Positions 26,157-38,825 of a DNA stretch of 64,000 nt are shown in pieces. Origin of the DNA: Glandiceps talaboti (Eukaryota > Hemichordata > Enteropneusta > Spengelidae). The notes beneath the pieces were generated by a model. The model was not told the DNA's origin. It did no database searches and worked only from the letters and a program-made list of their open reading frames with translations. Both the position numbers and the translations under genes were made by a program. The stretch is from contig NC_135565.1 of assembly GCF_964340395.1 (NCBI RefSeq), positions 7,009,142 through 7,073,141 of the forward strand, read 5' to 3'. Each line of letters begins with the position of its first letter. The first letter of the stretch is position 1.

Positions 26157-26537
26157 TTAGCATTCTCCAATTGTAGAAACCATAAAGTAAAGGATCAGTG
26201 GGAAATAATTCTTCAATTGTCCTTTGCTTAGGTTCGTGGGAGATTGGAGTATGAATTCTACTTCCTCCTCAGATGATGATGAATCAAATCGTGGCAACTC
26301 AGTTTGTAGATAAGATGAATGGTTAGAATCATGATCAGTCAGAAATACATCTTTCTGGGTCCTTTTCTTTGATTCACAGTATATAGGTGTATGAACTTGC
26401 TCCTCATATGATGAATCGAATGAAGGTAACGCAGTAAGCGGATGAGATGAATGTTTTTGCAACTTGTGAAGTTTTCTTTTTCTTTGTCTTCTAGCTTTAC
26501 TACGTCTCTTTATGGATGCAGTGTTTCTTTTCCCCAT
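26157..26537 (-). CDS. Uncharacterised basic/acidic protein with internal duplication (126 aa)
   Basis: The ATG has a strong context (A at -3, G at +4), and TTTGTAG lies just upstream as a possible acceptor. Residues 1-28 are very basic (MGKRNTASIKRRSKARRQRK, then RKLHKLQK), a likely nuclear or nucleic-acid-binding head. Two related acidic modules follow: HSSHPLTALPSFDSSYEEQV at 29-48 and HSSYLQTELPRFDSSSSEEE at 73-92. The tail (SKGQLKNYFPLILYFMVSTI) is hydrophobic. Both Ser/Glu modules resemble casein-kinase-2 target sequence. No domain is recognised. It could be a single-exon gene, a first exon or a transposon-derived piece. The 96-bp minisatellite array begins about 420 bp upstream. Function is unknown, but the internal duplication and composition make it better than a random ORF. 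Confidence 0.4.
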   Translation of the reverse strand: MGKRNTASIKRRSKARRQRKRKLHKLQKHSSHPLTALPSFDSSYEEQVHTPIYCESKKRTQKDVFLTDHDSNHSSYLQTELPRFDSSSSEEEVEFILQSPTNLSKGQLKNYFPLILYFMVSTIGEC

Positions 26538-26950
26538 ACTCTGGTAGATCTACAAATGATAACTAAATTTAATGGCATATACATGCAGTTTCAATCTTTT
26601 TAAAAATCACCAGCACTACACATTAATTGCATTAGTTAGGTAGTTATTTATAGTGCTTTACTTTAAAAGCCCCTGTCCAGGTTATTTAATAATCCTAACT
26701 TGTCAAATTTTCCCCCATTTCAATGACACAACTAAGAAAAACTATCAATACTGAGGCATATTTTTTTTTACTCACATGCTGTCCCAATTATACGTACTTG
26801 ACATGAATATGTATACATGTCAGACTCACCTGTCGTCTCATCAATACATCTACATATGTAGAATATACTACACATTGACACTGCAATTACAACATCATCT
26901 AACTTTTTAAATTAAAAGGCAATGAAGAACCAATAGTATTCAAGATAAAC
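26538..26950. other. Spacer between ORF and minisatellite
   Basis: AT-rich sequence with no ORF. It would be the proximal 5' region of the minus-strand ORF at 26157-26537. Confidence 0.4.
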
Positions 26951-29879
26951 TTGTGTTTTATCCCTACACAGTACAATTTATTACAAAATGGCTGAGTTGT
27001 GTGGCCACACTCATCAGAGATCATTGACCGTCACACCACAAACCATCTAAACTTTATTATCCCTACACAGTACATATTACAAAATGGCTGAGTTGTGTGG
27101 CCACACTCATCAGAGATCATTGACCGTCACAGCACAAACCATCTAAACTTTAATTGTTATCCCTACACAGTACATATTACAAAATGGCTGAGTTGTGTGG
27201 CCACACTCATCAGAGATCATTGACCGTCACACAACAAAACCATCTAAACTATTTTATCCCTACACAGTACATATTACAAAATGGCTGAGTTGTGTGGCCA
27301 CACTCATCAGAGATCATTGACCGTCACACCACAAAACCATCTAAACTATTTTATTCCTACACAGTACATATTACAAAATGGCTGAGTTGTGTGGCCATAA
27401 TCATCAGAGATCACTGACCGTCACACCACAAACCATGTAAACTATGTTATCCCTACACAGTACATATTACAAAATGGCTGAGTTATGTGGCCACACTCAT
27501 CAGAGATCACTGGCCGTCACACCACAAATCCATCTAAACTATTTTATCCCTACACACTACATATTACAAAATGGCTGAGTTGTGTGGCCATACTCATCAA
27601 AGATCACTGACCGTCACACCACAAACCATGTAAACTTTGTTATCCCTACACAGTACATATTACAAAATGGCTGAGTTGTGTGGCCACACTCATCAGAGAT
27701 CATTGACCGTCACACCACAAACCATGTAAACTTTGTTATCCCTACACAGTACATATTACAAAATGGCTGAGTTAAGTGGCCACAATCAGAGATCATTGAC
27801 CATCACACCACAAACCATTTAAACTTTGTTATCCCTACACACTACATATTACAAAATGGCTGAGTTATGTGGCCACAATCAGAGATCATTGACCGTCACA
27901 CCACAAACCATCTAAACTTTGTTATCCTTATACACAGTACATATTACAAAATGGCTGAGTTTTGTGGCCACACTCATCAGAGATCACTGACCGTCACACC
28001 ACAAACCATGTAAACTTTGTTATCCCTACACACTACATATTACAAAATGGCTGAGTTGTGTGGCCACACTCATCAGAGATCATTGACCGTCACACCACAA
28101 ACCATTTAAACTTTATTATCCCTACACAGTACATATTACAAAATGGCTGAGTTGTGTGGCCACACTCATCAGAGATCATTGACCGTCACACCACAAACCA
28201 TCTAAACTTTAATTGTTATCCCTACACAGTACATATTACAAAATGGCTGAGTTGTGTGGCCACACTCATCAGAGATCACTGACCGTCACACCACAAACCA
28301 TCTAAACATTGTTATCCCTACACACTACATATTACAAAATGGCTGAGTTATGTGGCCACACTCATCAGAGATCATTGACCGTCACACAACAAAACCATCT
28401 AAACTATTTTATCCCTACACAGTACATATTACAAAATGGCTGAGTTGTGTGGCCACACTCATCAGAGATCATTGACCGTCATACCACAAAACCATCTAAA
28501 CTATTTTATTCCTACACAGTACATATTACAAAATGGCTGAGTTGTGTGGCCATAATCATCAGAGATCACTGACCGTCACACCACAAACCATGTAAACTAT
28601 GTTATCCCTACACAGTACATATTACAAAATGGCTGGGTTATGTGGCCACACTCATCAGAGATCATTGACCGTCACACCACAAACCATCCAAACATTGTTA
28701 TCCCTACACACTACATATTACAAAATGGCTGAGTTGTGTGGCCACACTCATCAGAGACCATTGACCGTCACACAACAAAACCATCTAAACTATTTTATCC
28801 CTACACAGTACATATTACAAAATGGCTGAGTTGTGTGGCCACACTCATCAGAGATCATTGACCGTCACACCACAAAACCATCTAAACTATTTTATTCCTA
28901 CACAGTACATATTACAAAATGGCTGAGTTGTGTGGCCATAATCATCAGAGATCATTGACCGTCACACCACAAACCATCTAAACTTTGTTATCCCTACACA
29001 GTACATGTTACAAAATGGCTGAGTTGTGTGGCCATAATCATCAGAGATCATTGACCGTCACACCACAAACCATGTAAACTGTGTTATCCCTACACACTAC
29101 ATATTACAAAATGGCTGAGTTGTGTGGCCATACTCATCAGAGATCACTGACCGTCACACTACAAAACCATCTAAACTATTTTATTCCTACACAGTACATA
29201 TTACAAAATGGCTGAGTTGTGTGGCCATAATCATCAAAGATCACTGACCGTCACACCACAAACCATGTAAACTTTGTTATCCTTACACAGTACATATTGC
29301 AAAATGGCTGAGTTAAGTGGCCACAATCAGAGATCATTGACCATCACACCACAAACCATCTAAACTTTGTTATCCCTACACACTACATATTACAAAATGG
29401 CTGAGTTGTGTGGCCACACTCATCATAGATCATTGACCGTCACACCACAAACCATGTAAACTTTGTTATCCCTACACAGTACATATTACAAAATGGCTGA
29501 GTTATGTGGCCACAATCAGAGATCATTGACCGTCACACCACAAACCATCTAAACTTTGTTATCCTTACACAGTACATATTACAAAATGGCTGAGTTTTGT
29601 GGCCACACTCATCAGAGATCACTGACCGTCACACCACAAACCATGTAAACTTTGTTATCCCTACACACTACATATTACAAAATGGCTGAGTTGTGTGGCC
29701 ACACTCATCAGAGATCATTGACCGTCACACCACAAACCATCTAAACTTTATCATCCCTACACAGTACATATTACAAAATGGCTGAGTTGTGTGGCCACAC
29801 TCATCAGAGATCATTGACCGTCACACCACAAACCATCTAAACTTTGTTATCCCTACACAGTACATATTACAAAATGGCT
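26951..29879. repeat. Minisatellite, about 96 bp unit, 31 copies
   Basis: Thirty-one units of 92-100 bp, each carrying TATTACAAAATGGCTGAG, TGTGGCCACACTCATCAGAG, GACCGTCACACCACAAACCA and TTATCCCTACACAGTACA. Unit starts step from about 26985 to 29871. Variant units (missing TCATC, TTAATTG insertion, CAAAACC, ATTCC) recur in the same order in different parts of the array, showing multi-unit duplications. Short ORFs inside are shadows. Confidence 0.97.
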
Positions 29880-29929
29880 TAATAGTGGTGTGGCAACTCT
29901 CTAGGTCCCTACAGAGTACATATTTGCAT

Positions 29930-30600
29930 ACTTTATTTGTCAATTTCTATTTTTTTGCCAATTAATCGCTGTTATTATCTTTGCAATATACATGTACATC
30001 ATCATCACTTAGTGGGCATATAGTCTTGTTGCTCGTTGTATTTGAATCCATCATTTACATTACTATTTATTTGCTTATCTTAAAACCATCCTGGTTTTAT
30101 TGTTGCACCATCATTTGCATTTGGCAGGTGCTATGTGCATGGTCTTGTTGCTAGGCACATTTTCGATTCATACTTTGAGTCTTTAATTAGTTACCTACAT
30201 GTTGTCTTTGTAACACACATCATTTATTTCACTGTTGCTAAGGATATGATCATTATAGCTAGAGTCAGTTTGTTCTGAACAATATAACACCCAAAGATAT
30301 CCCACCAAATGTCATCCATATTCACCATGTAGCTTTTCAGATTTTCAGATCTAATTTGCATATCACCAATGGGATTATTAATTTATATCATAAACAAATC
30401 TTAATCTATACACAAAGAACGTTCAGTTTAGAAGTTAGTCACACACATTTTGCTTTGAATAATTTTCAAACTTGAAAAAAAACTCAAAAGTAGTATCATC
30501 ACCAAATAAATAAATACAAAGTTGACTGGTCCTGCAATGTTTGACTTTAAGTTGTTTACAAACAGAGAGAGACACTTTACAATACCCACAGCACTACAGA
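29930..30600 (+). repeat. Interspersed repeat family A, copy 3
   Basis: Contains GTTATTATCTTTGCAATATAC, GTGCATGGTCTTGTTGCTAG, CCACCAAATGTCATCCAT and TTTGACTTTAAGTTGTTTAC, in the order seen at 15190-16115. It ends in a short AGAGAG stretch where copy 1 has the ACAG array. Confidence 0.65.
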
Positions 30601-31100
30601 ACCAATGTTCAAATATCCTAAGTATCAAGTATTCATTTGATGACATGCAGTTCATTCAGGTCAGTCCTACCTTATTTAATCCTATTCATTATGTGCACGA
30701 TACCTCCATAATATCACATCCATAATATCGTTCCCATGTCCATAGCATAATTCCTGGCAGATGACAAACATATACATTACCTGCAATGTAATTGTTAATA
30801 TCTGTTGTCAAACACCATCCATTGACACTGGCCAAGCATACTGCATTTCTAATAATTGGGCAATTTCAATCATTTAACATTCACGTTTTTTAGAATTGGG
30901 CAACATAAATAATTATTCATGTTTGGTTCCAGTTACCCGACCCCATCTTGATTTTCATAAAATCGCATAAAAATACCACATAATTTCAAATTTTACTTAT
31001 GGTACTACTTTGGGAATAAGCTGCATTCATTGTTACCCTTCCTCTTGAAATATGCTACATTCATAACGTTATATGGAAATTCAAAATAAAAAGTTTGATA
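30601..31100. other. No gene seen
   Basis: AT-rich. A fragment like repeat family C (GGTTCCAGTTACCCGACCCC) lies at about 30925-30945. Confidence 0.4.
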
Positions 31101-31105
31101 TTGTA

Positions 31106-31168
31106 TATGTATGCATGTATGTATGTATGTATGTATGTATGTATGTATGTATGTATGTATGCATATGT
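31106..31168. repeat. (ATGT)n microsatellite
   Basis: About 12 ATGT tetramers grading into a GT-rich tail to about 31200. Confidence 0.95.
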
Positions 31169-31199
31169 ATACATGTGTGCGAGTGTGTATGTGCATGTG

Positions 31200-34138
31200 G
31201 TGTTTCAATGGAACACTCAACCTCAATTTGTATAATTCAGTACAGCACAGAGCTATCCACACAAGTTTGGAATTTGTAGGGAGGGAACCAACCATACAAT
31301 GTCAAAGGGGATGAAAACTACCACTGTACCAGAGTGATTGCCTTGGCATTTGGCAAGAACGTTACTCAAGGATGTGTAGATTGGAAATACTCAAAAAGAA
31401 AGTGATTACAACATAGTTGTGTGATTTAGCTCAAAAATAGTGACTACAGTTGTATCTTCAACGCCAAAAAAGAAACTAACTGGCATTCCAAAAACAAAAT
31501 TTGTCTCGGTGTCCTTTATATAATCATCAACATAATCTATAATTAAGGCATCACAGGAATTCTTGTGACTGGTTCCTGGATAGGAATCAATCGATATGAA
31601 AATGTCCCCTAACTCACTGCATCTCTTTCATGTTAAAGCTTTTAAAGTGAAACTTACCTAGTTAATTGATTTACAGCAAAACGTATGATGTTCGTCAAGG
31701 GAACCAGATTTTGTCCATTAATATTTCAGAAGAATGTCTTTCCGACCGAGCCTTTGAGCAACGAGCACCCGTCTGAGTTGAGTGCTTTTGCCGCGTTTTC
31801 TCCACGCATGCGTCTGTCATGGGCATCAAATTAACGTGATTGATGGATTCCAATGTCGAAAGGTTAAACACGCATTCGAATTTGAGAGGGAAGATAAGTG
31901 AAAGAACAATGCATAATCTTAAACATGTATATAGATTGAGAGTTTTGAGGTGAAATTGAGCGCCATATCAGGATAATATATAGAGCGATATGGTAATACA
32001 CAATTCGCTGTATATTGTTGTTGTTGTTCTTGTTGTTCTTGTTCTTGTTGTTGTTGTTGTTATAATTTTAAATATTAGATTATTTTATTATTATTTTCAT
32101 CATGCAATTAAAAGATTAGTTTTACAAACTAAGGAAAATCACGTAAACCATAAATCGTTTAACCTATCACTTTGTATGGACACAGGCTAATAAATGGTGA
32201 TAAGCTATTCGAGTATATCAATCATCCCATACTGATAAAACCACTATCAGCATAAATTACAATTGTTACATTGCATAGAAAAGTGCATATCAAGCATGCA
32301 AATAACCCTAATAAAAATAGTCGTGACCATCACGTAAATCAAGGAGAAATCAACCGCTCCAAGACTGCCAACTTTTTTAGGTTGGAAAGGCGGGAATCAC
32401 ACGTATATGATCACAGCTTAAGCGTTTGTAATTTAAGTAGCTTTTGTAAACGTATATATGAACTAGCCAAGTGACAAAAATGTGTTCGACCAACTTTGTC
32501 CAAACAGTGGGATTCCAATTTAGTAATGACAGACACGGAACATCTTTGAACTGTTATCGCGCATACTCACACGAGGAATAGATATACCGCGCTCAAACTG
32601 TCTCTTTTCGTGCAAAACTGTCCGCGATAGGTACTTCATATCAGTGTTATGATATTCGAAGCGCATTGTACAAGCAATTATTTGGGGCGGTGGGGTTATT
32701 ATCAAAGTGCTTGCTCCTTGTCAAGCTTTCCCACAATTTATTTGTGTTGAAACCATACAGGAAGGCAACGTCTGAACAAATAGGACCAACTCATCTAGAA
32801 TATCACTGTGTAGAATATATGTCAGTCAGTGAAAATATACTACATACTTGGATGATACTGACTTGAAAACCTCTGACAGGTTTCATTGCACAAATATTTA
32901 TAACTGTTAATACTGATTATAAATATTAAATACATATTGAAAACAAAGAATATTGTAATGTTGCGACGAGAACTAGTGTCGGATGGGTTGTATCCCATTT
33001 TCTTTCTATATCAGCACTCCAGCGCTCGCACCATCAAATGTACGTACTGCAATCGACTTGGTCCATAGTTTGAAATTTTATGCCATTAAATGGCCTCCTA
33101 CATGTCCTTATTTTTATCAAAGTGCTTAGTACTGTGGGAATGGGACACCCCTCCCAATAGCTATAATGGGTATACTGTTTCTGTCCAGAATTAGAGACCT
33201 CCCCAAGTTTAGAGGTCATTGCCTATCGAAGATGGCTGTTATTGGAACACGCTGATATTTTGTTGCACTGTTGACTGATAAAATTAAGTTTTGTTCGATG
33301 AACATGTAAATAGTCAGACTCACTCAAGCCACTGTATTAAACGGGGAGAAGAATAATCCCGGACTTGAAGTAAAGAGGAAGGGTAGTCCACCCTGATCTC
33401 CTAGATATTAATTTAAATGCATTTCAAACTGTTTGTAGACAGCAATAGATGTAATACGCATGTGTGCTAGTAGTCTGGATGCAGAATTTAGTTCCAAGTA
33501 TACATTTTTAACTATACATATCGTAACGATATTGTATAGGAATTAGACTAGTGAATTTGCTTATGAAAAACTCATTTCACTGGTCACGTCAACGCCCTAC
33601 TTAAGTGACTGAAACTTGAACTGAAATACCCTGAAAAATTGATGAAAAACTCCCGAAAAGCAGTACTTACACTTATATAGTTGTAACTTGTAATTTTACT
33701 GTAACATAGAGTATGGTCTCAACAGCAGTTAAAATTCGTGTAGATCATGATATATGTATGATTTTTTAGCTTCTGAAACAAGTAGAATATGTACAAGTAG
33801 AGCGGTATTAAAATAGAATAGAAGTAGCATATGTAAATATGTACAAGTAGAACGGTTAGCCTGCATTCCAACATATACTGATTGACTTTGATATGACAAA
33901 TACTCATTGCAGAGGAAATTAAACGATCCAAATTATGCGTTGTCTGTGACAAATAATGTAGCATAATGAACGGTAAAAATACCCCATATAGCTGTTTACT
34001 GGTTTTACACAGAAAATAAAAACATACTTAATATTCATTATCCTTCGATCCCACAAGGAAGGAATAGAGAGTGTCCCCATATATACTATCTGCAGACAAC
34101 AGGGTTTCCCCATAAACTTGTACCCCAAGATCAGGTTT
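31200..34138. other. No gene seen
   Basis: Nearly 3 kb of unique AT-rich sequence. It holds only a TTG/TTC trinucleotide run at 32017-32062 and unremarkable short ORFs. No repeat family or RNA gene was recognised. Confidence 0.45.
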
Positions 34139-34143
34139 TGTGC

Positions 34144-34147
<4 letters not shown>

Positions 34148-34179
<32 letters not shown>
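34148..34179. repeat. (GT)n microsatellite
   Basis: About 16 GT dinucleotides. Confidence 0.95.
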
Positions 34180-34182
<3 letters not shown>

Positions 34183-34539
34183 CTCAGTAGTGACTCATAC
34201 TACATGGAAGATAAAAATGAACCAAATCTACTTCCAGTTTATGAGTCAAATAGAATTTACAGAGAAAATATTCAAAATCACATGTCAGGGGATCTTTTCG
34301 TCAAAATTAGAAAGCCGATACCACAAAGAGAAATTTTGTTTTCATTTTGCTGAAACCAAAACACTATCATCCATTTAATTTTTCCCCGACAATAAAAAAT
34401 CCTCGACTATCGTGAAAAACCAAAATTTCCCGGCAATATATGACGGACACAACGTTATACAAACACGCCTGGTCTTTGTCAATTCAGAGCAAACGAAAAA
34501 AAATGTCTATTACTCGAACTGTCACATAGTTTTGCAAAC

Positions 34540-34602
34540 ATGGCGGCATACTTGTCAAATTTGAACTGCGACGTAAAACTGAGCAATATTGACGGAAAGT
34601 AG
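34540..34602 (+). CDS. Possible short first coding exon (low confidence)
   Basis: CAAACATGGCGG gives an ATG in near-ideal Kozak context (A at -3, G at +4). This is the form seen where a YY1-like motif overlaps the start codon of animal genes. The reading is MAAYLSNLNCDVKLSNIDGK before TAG at 34600. A weak donor (AA|GTAGAT) overlaps the end, so it could be exon 1 of a gene continuing into or past the gap at 35001. No family match is visible. Confidence 0.2.
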   Translation: MAAYLSNLNCDVKLSNIDGK

Positions 34603-35000
34603 ATTTTTTTATTGATCAAGTTTTAGAGGCTCTCAGTTTGAATTTGCACATGCTATTATAATGACTGTCGTAAATCACTCTCCTTTTTTACGGCACCATT
34701 ACCTTAAGTACGCAAGTGCGCATGTCTACAAAACTAGTATAAATTTTAGTATGTATATATGTGTGTATAGTTTACATCATGTCAGTTCATGACGTGAATT
34801 CAAATTATCATTGACATGCGATGGACGATATTGATAGATAGAAACATGTCACGTCGCTTAGAGGCACCATCTCAGAAAATTAGGGGTATAATACTGACTG
34901 CAAGATGCATGGTCGAGAATTCGGCGACGTAGACTACCTATTCTTACATCCCCCATTCATGTTGTGATCCTTCTGTGACGTCACTATCCGGTCGTTGTAG
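34603..35000. other. No gene seen
   Basis: Unique sequence between the putative ATG exon and the assembly gap. Confidence 0.4.
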
Positions 35001-35100
35001 NNNNNNNNNNNNNNNNNNNNNNNNNNNNNNNNNNNNNNNNNNNNNNNNNNNNNNNNNNNNNNNNNNNNNNNNNNNNNNNNNNNNNNNNNNNNNNNNNNNN
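35001..35100. other. Assembly gap (100 N)
   Basis: Exactly 100 N, a conventional placeholder length, so the true gap size is unknown. The two ORFs that cross it are artefacts. Confidence 1.
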
Positions 35101-36140
35101 TTTATTCCTAAATATTGTTTTAAACATTTCAACCAAAAAGATAAGAAATACTTTGTCTTCTTTACCTTCATGTATGTCTGTTTTTCCCCCTCAGCGATGT
35201 GTGTACATATTATAAAAATATCACAAAAGGGATATTCTGACAGAATTGTGTTTGTTTTGCAATTGGGGTCGAAGCGATATTTTTCAACAATTAAAAAGAT
35301 AAAATAAAGTAAATATAAACTCCCAACATACGTACCCTCTTTTCTGAGGCCATGTTATCGGAAACACACAATTATTTTTTCCCTTTATTCTATGACAGGG
35401 AACGGGTGGAGATTATTCATCTCACAACACTAGTACTCTTGTAGTCACTATTACAATAAAATAGTATGAGATATGAAAATGATCGGACCAGTTGATCGTG
35501 ATTCAAAGATTTGAAAAAGAAATACAACAGGATTAAAATGAGTTCGTGAATTGTGTACTTCCCAGGGAGTTGGGGAAGTGTGTAACTGTATTATTATACA
35601 CAGACATAGAGGTTGAGGACTACATACACTAGTAGAAAAAATAGTACAGTTTACGACACTTTCCGTACTATAGTTCAGATTGAGTTCAATTCTGTACTTT
35701 TATGCTGATGAGGTGGACGTTTCTGTACTTTCCCATTAGCGCCTGTCTAATCGGATTATACTCGATCTGAAAAATAGTTCAGATTGCGAGTCGGAAGTGA
35801 TTTGAATACATTTGCATTTAGTTCAGAATATATTCATGAGTTCACCCCCATAACCGGGCAGTAAACAAATGAATATTCAAATCTATCTCGCCTGCATGTG
35901 ATTCAAGGCGTGTACACTAATTGTTTGACCCACAGAAAACTAACAGTAACACTATTTAGTTAGTTAGTTGTCTGTGTTTGACCACATGAAGGCGGAGGGG
36001 GAGGGTGCAAAAGAAAAGGGTTACACACATGTACAGTGTATGATATGATGAGAGCTACATTTAATGTACATGTACATACGAACTGACATGTATACGTACA
36101 TGTACAACTACGCTAGCATGTAAACGTTAGCAAAAACTCT
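35101..36140. other. No gene seen
   Basis: AT-rich unique sequence. TAGTTCAGATTG recurs at about 35672 and 35774. A short imperfect hairpin with ACTCG-ATCTGAA arms surrounds the second copy. Confidence 0.4.
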
Positions 36141-36191
36141 TACTACTACCTCAGACCACTAAAATACTAGAGTGGTCTGAGCTACTACTAC
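36141..36191. mobile_element. Small palindromic insertion, CTCAGACCACT arms
   Basis: A perfect 11-bp inverted repeat, CTCAGACCACT / AGTGGTCTGAG (36150-36160 and 36171-36181), has a 10-bp loop. It is flanked by TACTACTAC at 36141-36149 and 36183-36191. The flanking repeat is itself a trinucleotide run, so it is weaker evidence of target duplication than at other sites. A relative with the same arm start is at 46235-46260. Confidence 0.5.
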
Positions 36192-38105
36192 TTGCAAAAA
36201 GTATTTACAAGCATTTCCATGTAGGTCAATGAAATATCACCTATGTGGGTTATACTTCAATAGTCGGTCAAACAGCGTAAAGGTCTACATTCTACAATGA
36301 CAGACATGATTGTTCAACTCGGTGCGATCTAAGATGAATTCACGGTGTATATTTGGTTACGTCGCCTTTGAATTGATGATGACGACTCGTCCGACCTAGA
36401 CTGTTCTGGTCCAGTTTCAAGTGAAAGTCAGAATTATCACGGTGCCATTGATTATACTAACTGTGATGAAACTCGCCCACTCTAGTCTCTATGACTTCAT
36501 TAGCCCCAAAATGCAAGAACTTAATAATGGTATTGTAAATCGAAGTTCATGCATGCTCTGACTGTCGCCTGTTTTTTGTTTTCTTACATTTTATACAATT
36601 TTGAATTGTTAGCTTTGTATTTCCTGCATTAATGTTGAAAACTGGTCTTTTTACTGTGCGTCTTCAATGCGCAGGTAAAATAGTGTGTTAATCTAGCATC
36701 GTGAGTACGCGCTCGCTTATGGTTTCGCATACCTTGGACTGCCTGTCATTCAGTATTGTTTTAGCCTATTTATTTCTAAAGAAAAATGGTCTGTAAAGGG
36801 ACTGCTTTAGTTGTCACAGTGCCTTTGTGGATTTATAAATCGATTTATGACAAGTGAGTCTACCTATTTTTTTTCCGACCCACTCAGTCAAGGAGTGCGA
36901 TACACCAATCACCGTGTATTTAGCTTTGTATACAGTGTATGGATAATAGCAAGTTTCGGGACTGAAAAATCATAAATTGTTTGTTAGACTTATTTTTTAT
37001 TCAATGTAATCTGGGTTGATTGGGAATTTTCAGATATCAGGATTTAAACCTCGGATTTCAACTCAGAAAGGCTATACGCACCTTTTTTTCATGGAAAATG
37101 TCATATAGTTTGAAGTAAGCTGGGAGAAAATATTAATGAGATATTTGTAGATTTAAATAAGAGTGAAATGATAGTCAAGTGATTTTGAACCATCTCCGTG
37201 TATTTTGCTTTAGCGAAAACACTGACAACTACTAGTATGTGATCGCCCGGTCGTCAAATTGCAAAGAACAATGAAGAACAGCTGAACACCTTCCTGTGGT
37301 CATCTGTTCCTTTCCGTACCGACTCTCAATTGTTTTGCTGCGTTTACTTGTATATCTTTAATAACAATAGTTTTTTAACTAACACCAATGTTCTTCCACT
37401 TTCTTTGCTTTCAAAATCAGTCACTTACTGTTGTAGCCAGTCAAAGACAGCCATCCTCAACTGGAAACACACCATGACAACAAAGATATACCAGAAAGTC
37501 ATGACGTTTTGAATCATATCATTCGGCCCCCAACCCTGTTTTTGACAATTAAAAAATGCTCTACTACCCATCACAGCCAGTATCAATCAGACTTTTTCCA
37601 TATATTATATTCCACCCTAACTTAACCCATATGACCGCCCCATTTATAACTCGTATGTCCGGACATGAACATGATTGGCTTTTCGCTGACCAAGGGGTAT
37701 GAGACCATATGTGGAAGTGGGGGATAAGCTTATCAAATATGACCGTAGTTCCATGTAAATTAAAACTTATAGTTATGCTTATAGTCGTTACGTTTTCAGT
37801 TTATTGTGGTACCCGCTTGATGCTTTCTCTGAAGATGCCGACGGGATCAGTCTAAAATTCAGTTCTGGTGTATAAACTACAATGTATCACACATATCATG
37901 ACTCTCACTATCCAATCCATCGGCTATACACTGGAGAACACAAGGACTATACTGACTGTTTTCTATCCAGCACGAAATAAATTGAGAATACGTGGAACTT
38001 ATATGTACATGAACAGTAGCTCCGACAACTCTGACAAGTCTCTATATACCCCACCAGGCCTCTTTGCTGGAGTTCGCGGAGCGTGTGTTGTCAGTGCTAA
38101 TCTCG
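36192..38105. other. No gene seen
   Basis: Unique AT-rich sequence. ORFs at 37330-37512 and 37868-38110 carry no recognisable feature. Confidence 0.45.
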
Positions 38106-38245
38106 TCTAGTTCCTATCACCGTGTTCCTAAACAGTATCGTTACCATTTACACCTCCACTCACTAAACTTGGTTTAGTCATAGAAAATAGAGAGGACCCT
38201 CTCTATTGTCTATGGTTTAGTTAGATACCAATTGGCATCTGGACT
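38106..38245 (+). repeat. Interspersed repeat family D, copy with a palindromic insertion
   Basis: GTCTAGTTCCTATC, CGTTACCATTTACACCTCCA and GGTTTAGTTAGATACC, then TTGGCATCTGGACTA, match 45120-45165 and 45462-45495. The copy at 45 kb has about 290 bp more between its two blocks. Confidence 0.65.
38171..38221. mobile_element. Small palindromic insertion (CATAGAC family) with 8-bp target duplication
   Basis: A 35-bp element (38179-38213) reads CATAGAAAATAGAGAGG, then AC, then CCTCTCTATTGTCTAT. Its arms are complementary except for one position. It is flanked by GGTTTAGT at 38171-38178 and 38214-38221. The paralogous repeat at 45462-45469 has a single GGTTTAGT followed directly by TAG, an empty site. 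Confidence 0.75.
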
Positions 38246-38825
38246 AGAGCTAATCACGAGTCCATCACAACGTGCATGCATCATTTTCTGATGTCCGCAT
38301 TTGATTTGGACATTGAAGTAAATGATTTTACATTTCTGAGTCTCATTCGGTATTTTTCCACTGTTCTATATGTGGTAGCTACTACTTTTGGCACAATAAA
38401 AAAAAGATGTTACGAAGACGAAAAAAAGTATAATCGAGATGCACGATAAACATTTTTGGAAAAAAAGTCACATAAATGACTGCAGTATCCATATTTTTAA
38501 TTGGCATGATTGAAGACTTTAAAAAATGAATGATGATAAAAGTGAGATTTTGCCTCAGTGATGGTTTTTCTATACAAGCGATAACATCACGATACCGGGT
38601 ACTTCACAAACATTATCTCACTGACTTCAAAACCATAGTGACTAAATCGTTTCGTACAATTAGACGGCATGATGTTTTTTACGTCTCGCACAAGCATATA
38701 CAATGGTACACTTTACCAAATTGTAATAGACCATGTAAATATTACATTGACCGATGCAGATCTTGCTCGCGCAGGTTGGGTAGATTTATATGCTACGTTA
38801 TGCCTTAGGCCTAAAAAATAACTGT
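38246..38825. other. No gene called
   Basis: AT-rich. A 92-codon ORF at 38530-38808 has several Cys and Arg near its end but no recognised motif. Confidence 0.35.

Noticed and set aside
26951-29879. CRISPR-like appearance of regularly spaced repeats
   Set aside because: The entire unit is repeated with no unique spacers, the unit is about 96 bp, and the sequence is eukaryotic. It is a minisatellite.
34944-35307. ORFs crossing the run of N
   Set aside because: Frame continuity across a placeholder gap is meaningless.
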